Below are positions 1 through 12,847 of a stretch of 64,000 nt of DNA, in pieces; the first letter of the stretch is position 1, and every line of letters begins with the position of its first letter. The position numbers and the translations under genes were made by a program. Source of the stretch: Neckera pumila (Eukaryota > Streptophyta > Bryopsida > Hypnales > Neckeraceae); NCBI GenBank assembly GCA_963969595.1, contig OZ018409.1, forward strand, positions 21,484,975 through 21,548,974, in the 5' to 3' direction. The notes beneath the pieces are model-generated. The model saw nothing but the letters and a program-made list of their open reading frames with translations, ran no database searches and was not told the DNA's origin.

Positions 1-1349
1 TCTTTAGTCATCATATAGATTTAGACTTGTAAGATTTTGTATTTCATTAGTTAGTTAGTTTATTAGTTTTGTATGCAATCAAGACAAAAATACAACGTTA
101 TATTATTGTCCTAGGTGGATCCTTGCCCATTAGAATGCAATTTTAGCAACAACACTAGAATGTGAGCCATAGAGTTTATAGATGTGACATCTGTAGAATC
201 AAGGAAGGAGACAACATCAACTAATAGTAGTAGCCAGTCTTAGTCCATGTCTACATTTTCTATGTGATTTGACTTCTAATTATATTACACTAATTGGGTT
301 TTTGTTTTCTTGTATATTGCACGCTGTTTTATATACTTGCATAATGACTACTTTCTATTTCCAAATTTGTTAGATTCTAAGCTTCCCTTTCTTCTTGAAA
401 TTTATTGGTTATGGATGAAATTTTATTCATTGTATTTTAGTCTTGCAAAAATGTAAAGTTGATGTCAATATTTAAACTCCAATCTCCCATTATTCCAAAG
501 TCTAGGGTTATCGGGCCTTCATCACATTGATTTTTTTTCACAAAGAGTATCAAAATTGCAACTTTCTAGTCTATTGAGTACAAATAAAATATTGAACATT
601 TTTACATAAACAAGGTAGTTGCAAGAATCATCTACCGTTTTTGGCTCCAAACAACCTTAGTATTGGAGTATTATGACTTTTGGAATAAAGTTTTTTTAAA
701 TGAAATAAGACATGAATAATTCATAAAGCATTCAAAATGGTATGTATGTGAAAATTCAAGCCTAGAAAATTTTATCTCTAAATGTTATGCACAAAAAAAG
801 AGTGATGGAAAATACAAAAAAATAGATACTTTGAAATCTGATTTTTAGAAAATAGTAAAAGATCCAAAAAAATAATCTAAAAAAAATATTTTTTGTATCT
901 TGAAGATGTTTTTTCTCAACCATTTGCATCTTTGGGAGAAAAAATTGTGCTCGCTACACGTGTGCAAAGGTAGTCTTTTTTTAATAGATGTAGAAGGTGG
1001 ACACTTTATTATTTTTAGAAAAGTTCTTTATAGGCTTTGTAACTTTAGTAAAAGTCCTTGTATCCCAATTTTGGCCTTCAAATTTTCTTTTGTGAGTCAA
1101 AAATAGTACTTAATTCCCCCTCCAAAAAAAATGGCCAAGGTAGACATCCAATTGGGGAAGTTTTAAAATAATAAACTAAATTAGAAAATTAGAAATAAAT
1201 AAATAAAAACACAATGTCTGCAACTACCGCATGTACCTCTCTTTCAAATTTCATAGAAAACAAACATACAACGCAAAAGTTATGATGAATAAAGCACCTG
1301 CCCAAGGCCAACGGAACAAAAAAAAGGACAATTATTTCTTGCAATGACC
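1..1349. other. AT-rich stretch, no gene recognised
   Basis: Only short, low-complexity open frames on both strands and no recognisable protein motif. No terminal repeats were found. The right part may hold the degraded 5' half of the E element that ends at 2021, but similarity to the other E copy is visible only from about 1350. Confidence 0.5.
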
Positions 1350-2025
1350 CAAGAACAATTAAATAGTTTGACTACACTTTGTGGAGAAGGAAGCAATATC
1401 CAACCTTGGAAATTCAAACCATTGGATAGATAGTTATGTTAGTTATTTACGTGCCAGTTTTCAAAGATAATGGAGGTGTCTAATATATGCAAAAAAATCT
1501 TGTATTGAGAGGTGATGTTCCAAAAAGGAAATTGTATGAGCAAAGTTTCTATTTCTTTTGGAGAACTCATTTTTTGAAAGAATCAAAATCCCAATAGTGA
1601 AGACAAAATTGTATTTCTCCAAATCAAGTAGAAAAAAATTTAAATTTAAATTTAAAAAAACTCATAAATTTACACTAGAATTCGAGCTAGTAGTTCTAAA
1701 ATTATTCAAAAATTGCCAATTTTAGTACATTGAGTTAAAATTAGAAAAAAATTATATTTTCAAAATCATATTTATTCATGATTGATCTACACTACTTTGA
1801 AAATGTGTGGTAAAAACTCTAGCCTAGTTGACTTCGTAGATTGCAAGATATAAGCATTCAAAATTAATGAGAAGAAATTCACAACTTGTCTTAACTATAT
1901 GCCCTCTCTATAAGCAAAATGACCAAGCTTAAAATTCCCCTTTCATTTGCTCAAAATTGACTTCATGTGAGCCTATTCAAACTTCTTTTTAGCTCTACAT
2001 GAGCTTAAAGAACTTTAGGGGTTAA
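1350..2025 (+). mobile_element. TTAA element, subfamily E, 3' part
   Basis: The right end reads CTTTAGGGG followed by TTAA (2022-2025), the terminus shared by all TTAA elements in this window. The interior from about 1350 matches the E copy at 51887-53190, for example the stretch around the word CTTTGTGGAGAAGG and the later TTGCAAGATATAA. The left terminus was not found, so this copy looks 5'-truncated or diverged. It is non-coding. Confidence 0.6.
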
Positions 2026-2043
2026 GTCCCTTAAAGGTTTATC

Positions 2044-4019
2044 GGGTGATTGCATGAAAGACCGGTACTGAAACATTGTCACAAAAGGAATGTTGAAGCT
2101 TCCTTTTGCAATAACTTTTGAAGCGTGGCTTGCATGAGATTCTTCTTTTGATTTTTATTATATCTCATATCTTTCAGAAATTTTCAAAAATCATTTTATA
2201 TTTAAAAATCATTTAAACTAATTTGTCACGTTTTGAGTTTTAGGATTTTTACTATGTAAGGAGTCCCCAAATTTAGTGATTTGGAGCTGAAATTTCTATG
2301 GTCTATTCCCATAGTAGGAACTCATGTTTCTATCAAGGGGCATTAAAAAATATTTTATTTTATATCCTCTACGTCCATGCAAAGAAGGCTCCCTTGTGCA
2401 TGCAATTTTGAACATTGAAGATGGTTTTAGGATCATATTTTTGGTGAAATCTCTTTCTCACGAAGTCTTCTCAAATGCCATTTTTCAGTTCCATTTAAAA
2501 TTATTTTTCCTATTTTTTACAAATTAAAATGTTAAAGTATGTATTTTTTTGCGATACTATACTTTTCTAGTTCTCCTATTTAGAGAATTTTCTTGCTTTT
2601 TCTTCATAGAGTATCTTCTTCTTATAGGTGTATACATTTCTCATATTTTTCATATTTTTTTGAAAATGTTTTTCTATTTTTATAGTACTCCCCAAAAAAT
2701 GGCTGAAAACGGCCAAAGTGGAACAAAAATAGAAGGTCATTCTTGCAACGACCCTATCTTTCAATAATATATTATACCTTCAAAATATTGCACATTAGAA
2801 TTGAAGCATGGGCCAATTAATCCCTAAAGGCTTAAAGTCTTGGAATGGAGGGTTTAAGATTCAAGTAGGTTCCCACAATGACAACTTTTAGAAGATTTTT
2901 TGTAACTTTTTATGAAGATGTAGGAATGTATAGTGGGGTACTAATCAAAATGGCATTTTTAGAATTCACAGTGAAAGAAATTTTAGTGCTGTCAACTTTG
3001 GTATTGTACCATGAAATTTTTGTCACAGCATCATCTATATGTTAATATCATGTTCATGAAATTTCAAGGCCAAAAAATTCACCAAAAAAAGATATTCAAG
3101 ATCTACCAACATGTGTAGTTGTGAAATTATTTTCACTGCTGCCAACTTTGACAGCCTTCCAAGGATTGAAAAATCATTTTGCCATGAATTTTTTATTAAG
3201 AGATATTACTACATTGATAACATGTGTGACAAATTTTAAGTTCAAAATATTTATAAAAAAAAGATATTTGAACTTTGGGTTGTTGCAAGAATGATCTTCC
3301 ATTTTTGTTCCACTTTGGCCATTTTCAGCCATTTTTTCGGGAGTATTATAAAAATAGAATTTTTTCTTAAAAAAAATATGAAAAATATGAGAAATGTATA
3401 CACATATAAGAAGAAGGTACCATATGAAGGAAAAGCAAAAAAAAATTCCTTAAGTAGGAGAACTAGAAAAGTGCAGAATCACCAGAAAATACATACTTTG
3501 ACATTTTAATTTGTAAAAAATAGGAAAAACAACTTTAAAAGAAACTGAAAAAGACTATTTGTAAAGACTTCATGTTAAAGAGATTTCACCAAAAATATGA
3601 TCCTAAAACCATCTTCAATGTTTAGAATTGCGTGCGCAAGGGAGCCTTCTTTGTATGGATGTAGAGGATATAAAATAAAATATTTTTTAATGCCCCTTGG
3701 TAGAAACATGAGTTCCTACTATGGGAGTAGACCATAGAAATTTCAGCTCCAAATCATTAAATTTGGAGACTCCTTACATAGTAAAAATCCCTAAAACTCA
3801 AAACGTGACATATTAGTTTAAATGATTTTTAAATATAAAATGATTTTTGAAAATTTCTGAAAAACATGAGATATAATGAAACTCAAAAGAAGAATCTCCA
3901 ATAAAAATTTTCAATTCATGCAAGTCATGCTTCAGAAGTTATTGCAATAGGAAGCTTCAACATTCCTTTTGTGACAATGTTTTAGTACTTTGCAGTACCA
4001 ATCTTTCTTGCAATCACCC
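2044..4019. repeat. Long inverted repeat, ~0.71/0.74-kb arms, 522-bp spacer
   Basis: The left arm (2044-2754) begins GGGTGATTGC. The right arm (3277-4019) is its reverse complement and ends GCAATCACCC. Arms agree over most of their length with scattered substitutions and small gaps, such as nine extra bases near 3990 in the right arm, so this is an older inverted duplication. The spacer holds units of the ~180-bp repeat family and a TTAATCCCTAAAGG terminus at 2817. Mirror-image open frames in both arms are a by-product of the duplication. Transcription across it would give a long imperfect hairpin RNA. Confidence 0.85.
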
Positions 4020-4790
4020 CTTTACCAACATGTGTAGTTGTTAAATACAGTTTCACTACTGCCAACTTTGACACCCTCTTAAGGGTTGAAAAATGCTTAT
4101 TTATAATGAGTTTTTTTGGGCTTGAAATTTGACACATATATTATCAACATAGAGATGATTTCATAAAAAAAATTAACGGTAAAGTGCTTTTTTCTCAACC
4201 CTTGGGATAGTGTCAAACGGTTGGCAATAGTGAAATTTTTCTCACAACTACACTTGTTGGTAGATTTCAAATATCATTTTGTGTTTGAATTTTTTGACTT
4301 TGAAATTTGGAACACATGTTATCAATAAAGAGATGATTTTCCATAAAAAAATTCATCATAAATAAGCAATTTTTCAGCCCTTGGGAGGGTGTCAAAGTTG
4401 GCAATAGTGAAACTATTTTTCACAACTACACATGTTGGTAAATTTTGAATATATATATTTTTTATAAACATTTTGAACTTGAAATTTGGCACACATGTTA
4501 TCAACATAGAGATGATCTCTTTAAAAAAATTCACGGTAAAAAGAATTTCAGCCCTTAGGAGGTTGTCAAAGTTGGTAGCAATGAAAATTTTCTCAGGCAG
4601 CTATCCATGTTGATTGTTCTGTATATCTTTTTTTTGTGTGAATCTTTTAATTTTGAAATATGTTAGTTATATAGTAATGACATTGTGAAAAAAAACTTAT
4701 GATAAAAATTAAAGTATTAAACCAATTTTCAGCCCTCAGGAGGGTGTCAAAGACTCAAAGTTGGCAGTAGTGAAAGTTCTTTCTTTGGAA
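3105..4790. repeat. ~180-bp repeat units, both orientations
   Basis: A module with the words CAACATGTGTAGTTGT and TGCCAACTTTGACA recurs. In one orientation it lies at 3105-3275 (spacer of the long inverted repeat) and about 4023. In the opposite orientation it recurs from about 4186, 4372, 4549 and 4730, a spacing of 178-184 bp. Each unit also carries a variant of ACACATGTTATCAACATAGAGATGAT. The near-nucleosomal period recalls satellite DNA, but only a few units are present here. Confidence 0.7.
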
Positions 4791-4939
4791 ATGCAAAAAT
4801 TCCATTTTGATTGGTATCCTACTATACTAGGTTTCCAAGAATATAAATTTTTCATTGAACCTTGAAAAATAGGCATGTTGTTCAAATACAAAATAGAGAG
4901 CTTTGAATAGTATAGAAGAACAAAATTAATTTGATTTTT

Positions 4940-5110
4940 TTAATCCCTAAAGTTTCATAATCCCTTGAGGGGACAAATTACAATTTAGGCAAGCTCTTAT
5001 AATCTCAATTTATGGCGTAATTTTTGGAAACTTTTCTTATCTTAACCCTATAAGGATCAAGTTGAGTTTTATTTAGCAATATAGCGATTTTGGGTCGCTC
5101 ACGACGAACA
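4940..5110 (+). mobile_element. TTAA element, subfamily D, 5' end only
   Basis: TTAA (4940-4943) is followed by TCCCTAAAG and then a CCCTTGAGGGG palindrome. This is the same terminal design as the D copies at 18051 and 19644. Similarity fades after about 5100 and no matching right end was found. Confidence 0.5.
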
Positions 5111-7618
5111 TAAAGTTTCAATTTATTTTTTGAATTTTTTTTGGGATGTGGGGACAAGGAATACCTTGCTACTCTACCAAAAAAAGTTTACAATCGGATG
5201 TGTCCATAAAAAGTTATGGAGGAATATTTTGTTTCTCATGGATGGAGGGCAGTATAGGCAAGGTGATTTATACTATAATGAAATTGTAGTATAAATTTGC
5301 AATGCCCGGAAGAGCTTGTGCAAGGCATTGGGTAACTTCTCTTCCCAGGTTCAGATCGGGGTACTTCTCTGACAATTTTTTGGATTAATAAATTTCTCAG
5401 AGTACAAAGAGGTGGTAGTAGGAAGGTAGTATCTTCCTTTGGCCTAATGAGAGTGTTACTCCTAATTGACACATTTGCCAAAGAAAAGCATCCAAAGAAT
5501 CCCTTGAATCAATTACCAATTTGCCATTTGACAAACTTCCATCCAAAAAAAATTTGATGATAAAATATAACAATTGCTTCTTTAACATTTGTAGGATTGA
5601 GAGGTGGAGAGGTCATTTTTATAATCAAGAACCATTGTTTGTCATGAATCTTCAAAGTGTATGGAATAAATTTGAAGATGAGAGCTTGACCATTCATTAT
5701 TAAAAGGCACGTAGGAATTATATTCAAAGTATAATTTTTGACCTCATTTTGGCATAGTAGAATAACTCATTCCAAAAAAAATTTGAACTAAACAAAGTTG
5801 GGAAATCAAGCTAACTTCATCTCCAAAACTTTGTTTGTGATTTCAAGCCTCCAAAAAAATTTATAAACAAAATTCACCGAGGATGTTTGAAAATGTCAAT
5901 GAAATTGTCCCTTCCAATCCTTCTCTGAAATTTGTCCATAACTTTTGATTGGGGACTTGAAATCTCAAACGAGTTTTTAGAAATGAAGGTTAGCTTTATT
6001 TCCTAACTTTTCTTAGAAAATTTGAAAAAATCTATTCTACTATGCAAAAAATGAGGCCTGAAATTCTAATTTGAACACAATTCTTATTTTTTCCTTAACT
6101 ATGAGAGGTTGAGCTCCTTAGTGATTCTAATTTACATAATCCCACATGGGTTGTTTCACCTACTACTACCCCAACTTGTATAAAGATCTTCTCTTTTCAT
6201 CTTAGAACACACAATGTATGTAGCTTTACAAGCTATGGGAGAATGTTGCCCTATATTTTGATACCATTGGAATTTAATGTTGAATATTCTAAAATTATAA
6301 TATGTCCATGGAGCTAGAAACATCTTCAAAATCGAGGAAAAAGGGAACGTCTTTCAAATCAAGGAGAACATAATCTAGTGTCATTGATTTGTGATGAGTT
6401 GGGCTTCGCCAACCTTGACCTAGCCTCCTTCCGTGCCAAGCCCAATATGCCCAACTGCCCTTTCACTTCAATTCAGACACAAATTGATCAAGCTTGCCAA
6501 AGTTTGATATTTGGGGTGATTTTTTATTTTTTATTTTTTCCTCTTTTAGAGCTAGTTGAAACCTAGAGCTCTATTGTTCACATTTGAAGAAATTAGTGTA
6601 TGTGCAAGCCATAAATTGTTGAAAAAAGGGCTCTGTATGAGTTTTTTTTTGAAGTTAGTTCCCTATTGGAATTTTTTGGTACATGCTCCCCATGTTCTTT
6701 CAATTTAGAAATATTTATGAATTTTTTTGAACATGTGGCTAACTTATCACAAAAAGCTAGCAAAAAAGTTTCAAGTTAAAAAGTGAAATTAACTTGTGCA
6801 AAACAATTCCCTAAATCAAAGCTGCTTGGAATTTGGATGCCCCCAGAGAACATTTTTTTCAACTTCAAACACTACAATCTCACAATCTATGCAGTCAAAA
6901 CCTTCCATTTTGTTACTACAACATAATGAAGGAGTCTACCACTAGATCTTACAATTATATGCAATAAGATTTCATTTGTCAATTTGGGGGGGCCTTTGCC
7001 ATCAAAATGGCCCATTTTGAGTGTGTTTGGGTGAAACATAGTCAAGATACTTTAGGAGTTAATATTTTTTTAAAGAATGAAAATGAAGTTTTTATTGTTT
7101 TTTACTTATTTTTTTATTCACAAATTTTCAATTAAATTATTCATTATAAAAAAAAATCAAAATCAAAATTGTTAATGCAAACAATTTAAGTTAAAAAGAT
7201 TCAAAGTCAATTAACTCCTAAAGAACAAAGGCACATTCCAAGCAAACATTGTGAAAATTGTCACATTTTAAATCAATAAGAAAAGAATGAAAAAATGCTT
7301 TTTAATCCAAAATTCAACCATACAAATTTGTACTAGATTAATATCGGAATGTGTGGAAAAAATTCAAAAACTTTGATGGCACACATTGAAAGATTATAAC
7401 ATTTGAATTTAGAAATGAAAAATTTGACCTTGTCTGATAAGACCAACAAACTTTAATTCCTCCTAAAGTAAGATTTTTATACTATACATGGTTATTTTTT
7501 ACATTTGCATCTTGTATCATGTAACTTATAATTCTAGCAAATATGAAAAGTAGAAGAGGAGTTTTGCACATGCTACCCAAAACTGCCTGGGTTGCCTAAA
7601 AAGTTCATAGCAACAAAG
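5111..7618. other. Intergenic, transposon relics, no gene
   Basis: No coding region is supported. A TTAA-element right terminus, CTTTAGGAG plus TTAA, ends at 7062. The sequence from 7063 to about 7500 carries words also found inside D elements (for example TGCAAACAATTTAAGTTAA), so it is probably a scrambled relic of that family. The rest shows nothing distinctive. Confidence 0.45.
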
Positions 7619-8884
7619 CACTACAAGAAAGACATATTTTGGGGGTCACCTCGCAAAAACGCGTCTTGTTTTTTTTGATGTCGCGTCGTCTGGCAGTCTG
7701 GATTGCAGCAGTGGAAATTTTGCATGATGTCTACGCAAACGAGCACCTAAAGAGGGCCAGATGGGTTCATGTCAGCACGGACGGGCATGTCGAAATGAAC
7801 GCCAACAAAAACATCACTACGTTTTTTGAAACGTCCCAAAAAACATAGACTCCCACATCAACAAGCAACCCATTTCAACTATGGTAAAATCAGTGAAAAT
7901 TACTATGCTTTATGGTAGAATGCTGACCAAATGTGAAAATTTTAGGAAAAGGGCAGCCACGTGGCATACTTTGCACAAAAAGGACAATGGATGGATGTGC
8001 AATATGGATGAAAAAAGGAACCCTTTATACAAGTAGGGTGTAGAAAGATTGACAATCCATATGGGATATTTTAAGCAGGAATTGTGTTCAATGTAAGATG
8101 TCTGAATCAACATGGTCTAGATGTCTAAAATAACATCTAGATGTCTGCAACAACGTGTAGACGTCTGAAACAACGTCAAGAGTTACAATGGTCAAGTTCC
8201 CATATCCTAGTTATCCCATATCTTTAGTCTCACTACACACGGACAATGGATATAAATAGGACTTCTTATCCATTCATTCTCACAAATTTTCAATAAAATA
8301 ATTCCTTCATTTGGCCATCAAAAATCCTCTTGATGGTAGATGGTAAGTTTTTTTCAATTCTTGTTGAATTCAATAATTGTTCTTGTTTTTTTATTTTTTT
8401 TCTTTATTTTTTTAAATAATTATTTTCTATTGACCTTGACTTCTGGATGTAGTATGCAGCAATTGATGTTTCAAAAAACGTCTATCTAGACATCTAAATT
8501 GACGTTTCAAAAAATACATTAAAATTCTTAAATGGCATGAAAGTGTATTGATAAGGCATGCCACATCATATTTTCATTGGGTCCACGTCACAAGCCACGT
8601 CACAAAGGAATTGGATGAAAAAAATTGATGTGGCACTGCCCGTTGATGACTTGGTGACATGTCATCCACGTGCCACCCCCTCAAGCACTTTTATTTGTGC
8701 ATTTTTTCGGACGTCTTCAAAAAACAAGCCCCAATTTTGCACGTTTTTTGCATAACAGAGCTCATTTTTTGCATGTTTGTTTTGACGAATTTTGTTGGAC
8801 ATCAACGGTAATTCATATCATGTTAGAAACAACGTCATATCATGTTTTTTTGAACGTCACAAAAAACGTCAATTTCTTATAGTG
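7619..8884. mobile_element. Non-autonomous CACTA-type (EnSpm-like) element, 1,266 bp
   Basis: The left end reads CACTACAAGAAA and the right end TTTCTTATAGTG, i.e. CACTATAAGAAA inverted, which matches the classic CACTA terminus. Both subterminal regions are filled with ACGTC/GACGT words in direct and inverted order (about 7660-7850, 8110-8180, 8480-8520, 8700-8875), as expected for transposase-binding arrays of this superfamily. No transposase frame is present. The flanking triplets (AAG left, GAA right) do not match, so the usual 3-bp duplication is not preserved. A TATAAATAGG box-like word lies near 8251. Confidence 0.8.
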
Positions 8885-10424
8885 GAACCTTTAATCCCAA
8901 CACCCAATTAGAAACAAAATATATCTTCTCAGTAAAGGGATGCATATTCATACCTTGTATCAAAATTTCATGAACTTTGGACCACAATTGACTTTGTGCA
9001 TAACTACCCAAGACCTCTTGCATACATTGAATGGTCACTTGGTCCTTTAGGAATTAATTTAACCACAAAAGGTGCAAAAGAACTCATTTTCTTCACTTTA
9101 AACTCAAATGTCTTGCAATCTACATAGATGATTGCTCTTTGAATTAGAAATGCAAGTTTTGAGATGTTTTCCATGAAAAAAGGCCCTTGAGACTTTAGTG
9201 ATTGTCTTTTATAGAACAAATCAATACTTGAAAAGAGTCCTTTGATTATCGTACCCAATGGTCAAGATAAACATTCCTTGTTGAATAATTAATTAAAGTT
9301 GACAAATGTAATTTGGCAAATGCCTAAAATAGAAAGATTCATTTTTTGTATCAAGGTTTTATATGTTGTGCCAAAAAGTAATATCCCAAAAATTATGGCA
9401 CCTTTTTTAGAATATTTTGTCAAGTCTAAGCATCAAGTACAATAGCAAGGTGAATCATATGAGGATTTTTTTTTAGTGTGATTATGATGTCTTGTAGAAA
9501 AAAAAAGGGTATGAAGTTTGTTATTAAATTTTGTAATTATAACTTTTTTTAAATGGTGAATTTGGTCTAAATTACTTGTAACAATATTATCACTATTGAG
9601 ATTGACATTTTTCAATTTTATATTAAAGTTATAGGAATGTTGCTTTCTCATTTAGTCTTGCACTTGATTCCTCCTCTTGTTTAGGAATTTTTAAAGAATG
9701 AAAATAACAATATTTAGAGGGTTTTTTGGTATGGATTCTCTTTTCAATTTTACAATATACTCCATAGAAAATAAAACCTTAAATATCTAGAACACCAAAA
9801 ATTTAAGAAAAAAGAATTCAAAGTTTGTTGACTCTCTTTGGAAGAGTTGCAAAAATATCACTTCTCTTCACTTTAAATGCCCTAGTCTTGCAATCTATAT
9901 AGCCAATGCTATTGAAAACAAAATTCCACATTTTCCTAGTAGTGCAAGACAAGATCCTACGGTTAAATACCAAAAATAACTCCTTTTTTTTTTCTCATAG
10001 TTGTTTTATGCACTAGAAACAATAGTTTGGGAGTGTTTTTTGGTGAAAAAAAGACATAAGCTTGTATGAGTTAAACACCAATTATTTGGATGAGAAAATT
10101 GACGAAGTTTTACTTTAAAATGGCAAATTTTGTGGTGAATTAAAAGGAATTATATGTGATTGAGGTAAAAAAACATCAACCAACAGTAGACAATTTGAGA
10201 GGAATACTTTTGATGTGCTTATGAAAAAAATATGTAGCTACACAACACTAGTAGAAAGGGTGGTCTTAGAGCACCAAGGAATATTATCATAGTGTGGTGC
10301 TGAAGGCCCATATTGGCACTAGCTTATATTGATGCAGACCTTTGGCACCATGCTCTGACACCAACATAAATCCACCCATCTCAAGCAAAAGACCCATCAT
10401 AGTCACTTAGAAAATGAACATGAA
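8885..10424. other. Intergenic with D-element relics
   Basis: No gene is supported. Segments about 8990-9205 and 9680-9905 share the D-family interior (TCACTTTAAA followed by CTTGCAATCTA) and a degraded terminal word at about 9195. The remainder is unannotated AT-rich sequence. Confidence 0.45.
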
Positions 10425-11373
10425 CCTCTAAAGCACTGAACATACTTTTTTGAGAACATAGCTTTCTTGGGCAGCTCACTACGAGTGGAGATTTTAAATT
10501 TTTTTCTTTGAAATTTTCATACAACATTCTCCCGAGGAGTAGCTTTAAGTCCCAACAATTTTTATAACTTTTGATTACAGGGGTAAAAAGTTATTGCATA
10601 CTAAGTGATTTTCAATGCTTGGCGGGCAGCCTGGGCAACAAAAAAGAATTCTTTAAAAATCACTTTTTAAAAAAATAAAAATTTGAAATTGGTTATTTAG
10701 ATTTATGTATATGTGGGAAGCATGGTGGAAAGCTTTGAATCATTCCATTTTTATCTATAAGTCAAAAGTTATGAGGATTCTTAGTTTGAAGGTAATTATG
10801 GAATTTCTACTCTAAAATAAACTTTGAAGTCCTTTATTTCACTCAATTTTCAATATTTAAAAAAATAAAATAAAACATTGGGCCTAGATTGTTTACTACA
10901 ACATTACAACCATTGGAATTGGCATTTTTCAATTCCATAAATAAATTCTTAACAATTTAGTATTTTGAATCATTCTCTGCTTTTGCTACTTATTATTTTT
11001 TCCTATATGTTGTACAATTCTAAATGATTTGAAATTTTTCAAGCATATAGCCAACTTGACTTAAAAAATGAATCCAAAGAGTAACCACCGTTTTGGACAT
11101 TTTTTCATACAAATGTGACCTTATGAAGGGCAGTTGCTTGTTTTTTTGCAAGGACGAAAAAAGGATTTTTGTCAATTCAAACACTATTATCTTGCAATCC
11201 AAACGGTGGAAAATTCAGGAATTTTTTCCACATCTTTTCAAATAAGTTTACTACAAGATCCTATGGTGCATGTGTCCAAAAATGTTTTTTTTCTAAAATT
11301 TGATACTTGTATTAGAAATGGCAATTTTGAAGCGTTTTTGGTGAAAACATGGTCAAAAACCTTTAGGGGTTAA
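10421..11373 (+). mobile_element. TTAA element, subfamily A, diverged copy
   Basis: The right end is CCTTTAGGGG followed by TTAA (11370-11373). The left end is degraded: TGAA then CCTCTAAAGCAC at 10421. The interior follows the A copies at 46991 and 53918: GGGCAG motif, the TCATTCCATTTT stretch, the CAACATTACAACCATTGG block and the final TTGGTGAAAACATGGTC. Non-coding, about 945 bp. Confidence 0.7.
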
Positions 11374-11994
11374 AGTCTTGCATCTATCCATCACATAATT
11401 TTCAAACTAAATGAGATTTGGGCTATATTAAATTGTGCTAGTAGCCACAACCAATGTCTTGGGATGTTGGTGACTGAATGTTTTGTAACTGCAGCAAGAA
11501 CTTCTACCTTTTTAGTGAAAATTCATCACGAGAAGTGTGTGTTTTTGTCTTTATTAGAGACTCTTTTGGGCTAGTTGGGCAATACACTTCAATTAATTCA
11601 TAACATATTCATACTTTGTCAAAAAAATAAAAATTCAATTGCTCTCTCCATTTCTCACATTTATCTTCATGTGGAAAAAAAGATGCAAAGAGTTGGGATT
11701 GGCCATGGGAAATGGCAAGCCTATGCAACTCCAATGCACAATGTACCATGTGCTTTATACACCAACAACCCCGACCTCTCCTTACAGTACTATCTCACTT
11801 TTTGAGTATAGAAGCCACTCAAATTTTGTAGGGTACCTTCTGGGAATGCAAAGCCTCCGTCTTCTCTTCAAAACATTGTTTACCAATGAGGTAGGGTTGT
11901 AGGGGTCCCTTTTGCATCCTTGCACAAGAGACCCCAGCCTTCAGTGAACAAAATTGTCTTCTATGACTCCTCCACTAAACCCAATCTCCTTGAA
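11374..11994. other. Non-coding; right part duplicated at 15240
   Basis: No gene is supported. The part from about 11876 (TTTACCAATGAGG) to the transposon edge at 11994 matches 15241-15324. It therefore belongs to a dispersed duplication whose second copy lacks the MITE inserted here. Confidence 0.55.
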
Positions 11995-12396
11995 TTAGAG
12001 CATCCCCACAACAACGCGGGGAGTGGCTGGGCCTGATCGAATAAAACTTCCCTACGGCAGACACGGAGGGGATTGAAAAATGCCCGGCCACGGGCAAATG
12101 TGATGAAGAGACGGCCAAATGACAAGTCTTGAAGTGACTCGCTATCCGCTCTTTTTGTCCTTTGACGCGAGTTATTAAAGATAAGTTATCAATGTTGAAC
12201 ATTGGAAGGCGTGAAAGTACGCGGTGGGAGTCGTGAAGGAATACGTGGAAGGAGATTAAGAGCTCTTGGGCTATGTGCATGCTATTCCCTCCCCCTTTCA
12301 AGAGTCTGCATCCCGAGCTACCGTGGGGGCGGGATGAGCACGCCAAAATCCACTTGCCGGCCCATCTTCCCATCTCCAGGCGTGGGGATGCTCTTA
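11995..12396. mobile_element. GC-rich PIF/Harbinger-like MITE 1 (396 bp)
   Basis: The perfect 12-bp terminal inverted repeat GAGCATCCCCAC / GTGGGGATGCTC bounds 11998-12393. The direct duplication TTA flanks it (11995-11997 and 12394-12396). A homologous unoccupied site is visible at 15322-15324, where the flanks join with one TTA. TTA duplication plus a GAGCATC terminus fits Tourist/PIF-Harbinger MITEs. It is much richer in GC than the surroundings, which creates long but unconvincing open frames. Confidence 0.85.
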
Positions 12397-12473
12397 ACTC
12401 GTAAGTCCCTTCCATTTGCGGACAATAATACCTTCGTAGCATAGGGAGGACCATTGCCTGGCTGGTGCTTAAC
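12397..12473. other. Spacer between two Harbinger-like MITEs
   Basis: A short host segment. It includes ATAATACCTTC, which matches about 15364, and GGGAGGACCATTGCCTGG, which matches about 16036, so it is part of the duplicated host region. Confidence 0.5.
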
Positions 12474-12847
12474 TTAGAGCATCCCCACCCGTCTTGCATA
12501 TTGGATGACTTGTTAAGAGAGGCTTGCAAAATTGCCCCACCCGTCTTACATAATGGATGAACTTGTTAAGAGGCCAAGCCAAAAGCCGCCGGTGGCTTGC
12601 AAAACCGGGCTCTTTTGCAAGCCAAAGGGTGGCTTGCAAACCGGCTTGCAAATCACATGAGACAAGCGCCTTTTCCACTTTCCCCAAAAGCAAGGACATG
12701 ATCCGTGAATGTGGACGTAGCTCATTGGATGGCGACGGCCTCTTAAGAGGCCGTGGGTGGGGCGACCCTTCTTCCATGGCTTGCAAAATGGACTGCCAAG
12801 CTTGCAATCTGGCTTGCATTTTTGCAAGCCGGGTGGTGATGCTCTTA
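12474..12847. mobile_element. GC-rich PIF/Harbinger-like MITE 2 (368 bp)
   Basis: TTA duplications lie at 12474-12476 and 12845-12847. The termini are GAGCATCCCCACCCG and, inverted, CGGGTGGTGATGCTC (one mismatch in 15). The interior is packed with repeats of GGCTTGCAA and its complement, so the whole element can fold extensively. It shares its terminal heptamer with the element 80 bp upstream but has a different interior. Confidence 0.85.

Noticed and set aside
2549..3509. Two similar small proteins, one per strand orientation
   Set aside because: They are mirror products of the long inverted repeat arms and are lysine/phenylalanine-rich low-complexity sequence.
7639..7848. Open frame at the CACTA left end
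   Set aside because: It lies in the ACGTC subterminal repeats; no transposase motif.
10246..10260. CACTAGTAGAAAGGG as a second CACTA element
   Set aside because: Only one terminus was seen; no inverted partner or subterminal repeats were found nearby.
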